A DNA stretch of 64,000 nt from Clostridium_AD frigoriphilum (GTDB lineage: Bacteria > Bacillota > Clostridia > Clostridiales > Clostridiaceae). The stretch lies in contig NZ_JAZHFS010000009.1 in the NCBI RefSeq assembly GCF_036541405.1, positions 62,001 to 126,000 of the forward strand, given 5' to 3'. This document shows, piece after piece, positions 62,646 to 64,000 of the stretch. The notes beneath the pieces are model-generated. The model searched no databases. It saw only the letters and a program-made list of their open reading frames with translations, and was not told the DNA's origin. The translations under genes were made by a program, and so were the position numbers. Position 1 is the stretch's first letter; each line of letters starts with the position of its first letter.

Positions 62646-62705
62646 GTGTGCCCGGCATGGGCGTAATCTAATGGGTGAAAGTCCCAAGCACATAGTTGAA
62701 TAGAT
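62646..62705 (+). mobile_element. Probable 5'-end remnant of a second group II intron
   Basis: GTGTGCCCGGCATGGGCG followed by TAATCTAATGGGTGAAAGTC reads like the 5' start and first stem-loop of a bacterial group II intron of a different class from the one at 52318. Only about 55 bases remain and there is no reverse transcriptase or domain V. It abuts the truncated sua5 gene. Recognition is from memory of intron starts. Confidence 0.6.
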
Positions 62706-63179
62706 ATGTCTACTCCAGTCCCAATACTTCTAAGACCAGGAGCAATAAGCTTGGATGACATATGTAAGGTAATTCCAAATCTTATATACAAAAAGGATTT
62801 ATTAAGCGTGAAAGAAATGGAAATTCCAAAGGCTCCAGGAATGAAATATAGACACTATGCACCAGATGCACCGCTAACATTGGTTGAGGGAGAGTATATA
62901 AAAACGTCTAAATGGATTAAAGAAAATGCAAATGAGAACGATGTTATAATTTGTTTTCAAGAATTTTTAAATGATTTTGAGGACTATCAACATATATATA
63001 GTTTAGGAAGTTTTAAAATGTTAAATATAGCTGCACAAAAGATATTTGATTTGATTAGAGAATGTGATAAATTGAATGTAAGTCATATTTATGTACAAGC
63101 TCCCAATAATAGTGGTTTAGGGAATTCTATAATCAATCGATTAGAAAAAGCAAGTGCAGGAGACATTATTCATATATAA
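62706..63179 (+). pseudogene. Threonylcarbamoyl-AMP synthase (Sua5), C-terminal fragment
   Basis: The frame begins within STPVPILLRPGAISLDDICK and continues with KAPGMKYRHYAPDAPLTLVE and later NNSGLGNSIINRLEKASAGD. These are the end of the YrdC domain and the whole C-terminal Sua5 domain. The catalytic YrdC part (about 190 residues) is missing. An ATG at 62706 has no ribosome binding site, and a probable group II intron tip lies where the missing part should be. The 157-residue remainder could not make threonylcarbamoyl-AMP, so a working sua5 or tsaC should exist elsewhere. Confidence 0.85.
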
Positions 63180-63229
63180 ATTATCAGTGAATATTTTGTT
63201 AATTAATAGGATGCTTATATTCTTTTTTC

Positions 63230-63274
63230 AAAATATAAAGGAAAATTATAAATCTCTGTTGAATTGTATAAAGA
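63230..63274 (+). repeat. Dispersed 45-bp element, copy C
   Basis: AAAATATAAAGGAAAATTAT then AAATCTCTGTTGAATTGTAT and AAAGA. More diverged than copies A and B in its middle. It ends about 45 bases before the GNAT gene at 63319. Confidence 0.75.
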
Positions 63275-63318
63275 AAACATGCGTCTGGTTTGAATATTCA
63301 GAAAGGATGAGGAGTTTT

Positions 63319-63840
63319 ATGATATTTAAGTTGATTGAGCCAAAACTTGAAATGGAAAAAGAATATAACAATTATATAGTTGAATGGGAAAAATCAGGAG
63401 AAGAAATAATTCCATACGCATCTAGAAAGAGTATGGTCAATTATGAAGATTTAATTAATTGTTGGAAGACCCAAAAAAACAATAAAGCATATGAAGATGG
63501 ATTTGTTCCATCTACTCTATATTTTTTAATTGATGAAAACATGAAGATTTATGGTGCGTTACATATTAGACATGAATTAAATAATTTTTTGCTAAATTAT
63601 GGCGGACATATAGGGTATGGGATAAGGCCTTCTGAACGTAAGAAAGGCTATGCTACTAAGATGCTTTCACTATCATTATCATTAGTGAAACAGTTAGGTA
63701 TTAAAAAGGCGTTGGTTACGTGTGACAAAATAAATATAGCTTCAGCAAAAACTATATTAAATAATGGTGGAGTATTAGAGAATGAAGTTATTGAAGAGGG
63801 TGAAGTAACTCAGAGATATTGGATAAATATTAAATTATAA
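63319..63840 (+). CDS. GNAT family N-acetyltransferase
   Basis: 173 residues. The acetyl-CoA-binding motif region reads GGHIGYGIRPSERKKGYATK followed by MLSLSLSLVKQLGIKKALVT and ASAKTILNNGGVLENEV, as in predicted acetyltransferases of the COG3981 type. Substrate unknown. ATG 63319 follows GAGGAG by five bases; the same frame is open upstream to 63154, but that part has no ribosome binding site, overlaps the sua5 fragment and contains dispersed element C. Confidence 0.9.
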   Translation: MIFKLIEPKLEMEKEYNNYIVEWEKSGEEIIPYASRKSMVNYEDLINCWKTQKNNKAYEDGFVPSTLYFLIDENMKIYGALHIRHELNNFLLNYGGHIGYGIRPSERKKGYATKMLSLSLSLVKQLGIKKALVTCDKINIASAKTILNNGGVLENEVIEEGEVTQRYWINIKL

Positions 63841-63924
63841 AATACTCTGTGATTTTAATTAACTGCGCCGATATTATAAAATAATGATTAGTAAAGGGTT
63901 ATTTATATAACGGAAGGAGAATAG

Positions 63925-64000
63925 ATGGTTATAAATCAAATATCAGAGAGGATATATTACTTGCCTTTCGATGAAAATACAGACAGACCAAATCTTGGTT
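63925..64000 (+). CDS. MBL-fold metallohydrolase, N-terminal part (3' end outside window)
   Basis: ATG 63925 after GGAAGGAGA opens a frame that runs off the window: MVINQISERIYYLPFDENTD then RPNLG. This start is typical of a metallo-beta-lactamase-fold protein, but the HxHxDH motif lies beyond the end, so the call rests on 25 residues only. Confidence 0.55.
   Translation, partial: MVINQISERIYYLPFDENTDRPNLG

Noticed and set aside
1..64000. CRISPR arrays, tRNA or rRNA genes, prophage modules, toxin-antitoxin pairs
   Set aside because: No regularly spaced repeats, cloverleaf-like sequences or phage structural genes were seen. The XRE-type gene at 49590 pairs with a membrane protein, not a recognisable toxin.

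Overview
The window is a low-GC, strongly AT-biased chromosomal segment from a Firmicute, most probably Clostridium sensu stricto. This is inferred from the gene content (ftsK, rimO, pgsA, recA, rny, then miaB, mutS, mutL, miaA, hfq), the strong AGGAGG-type ribosome binding sites, frequent TTG/GTG starts, and rho-independent terminators after most transcription units. No species can be named. No rRNA, tRNA or CRISPR array was seen.

Region 1 (1-30 kb) is conserved core sequence, nearly all on the + strand. It holds the C-terminus of FtsK/SpoIIIE, rimO-pgsA, recA with a LexA box at its start site, rny, an aminotransferase, an HPr gene preceded by a 17-bp perfect hairpin, a Xer-like recombinase, uvsE, a short ssb, msrA, an iron alcohol dehydrogenase, rluB, an RpiR regulator, a HI0933-type flavoprotein-cmk-ispH group, a GNAT protein, a second aminotransferase with an unlisted 53-codon gene ahead of it, miaB, and the mutS-mutL-miaA-hfq run. 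DNA repair (RecA, UvsE, MutS, MutL, SSB) and tRNA modification (MiaA, MiaB) are concentrated here.

Region 2 (30-51 kb) is accessory and surface oriented. It has two polysaccharide deacetylases, an L,D-transpeptidase, a secreted protein with Ig-like repeats, a serine hydrolase lipoprotein, an MFS exporter, an SdpI-like protein, a second FabH, an AI-2E-type permease, and a PadR/HAAS/DUF4825/MutS-like membrane ATPase cluster. The PadR gene has lost its 5' end next to a rearranged spot with direct repeats. Nnr (NAD(P)HX repair) is the main housekeeping gene here. Two genes (40127 and 41623) have no recognised function.

Region 3 (51-64 kb) carries a full group II intron (52318-54980) inserted in sense orientation inside a maltose-O-acetyltransferase-type gene. 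Removing the intron restores an intact 198-residue frame. The intron also brings its own in-frame GTG near its 3' end, which gives an alternative protein of exactly the same length. Further on are a stand-alone uppS, a secreted two-repeat protein, gene debris, a HAD phosphatase, a YczE-like membrane protein divergent from a PfkB kinase with a phased TTCG operator array between them, an HxlR regulator divergent from an amidohydrolase, a CatB/Vat-type acetyltransferase, a sua5 remnant fused to what looks like the 5' tip of a second group II intron, a GNAT protein and the start of an MBL-fold gene.

A 45-bp motif occurs three times, each time a short distance upstream of an accessory gene, and looks like a shared promoter or leader element.
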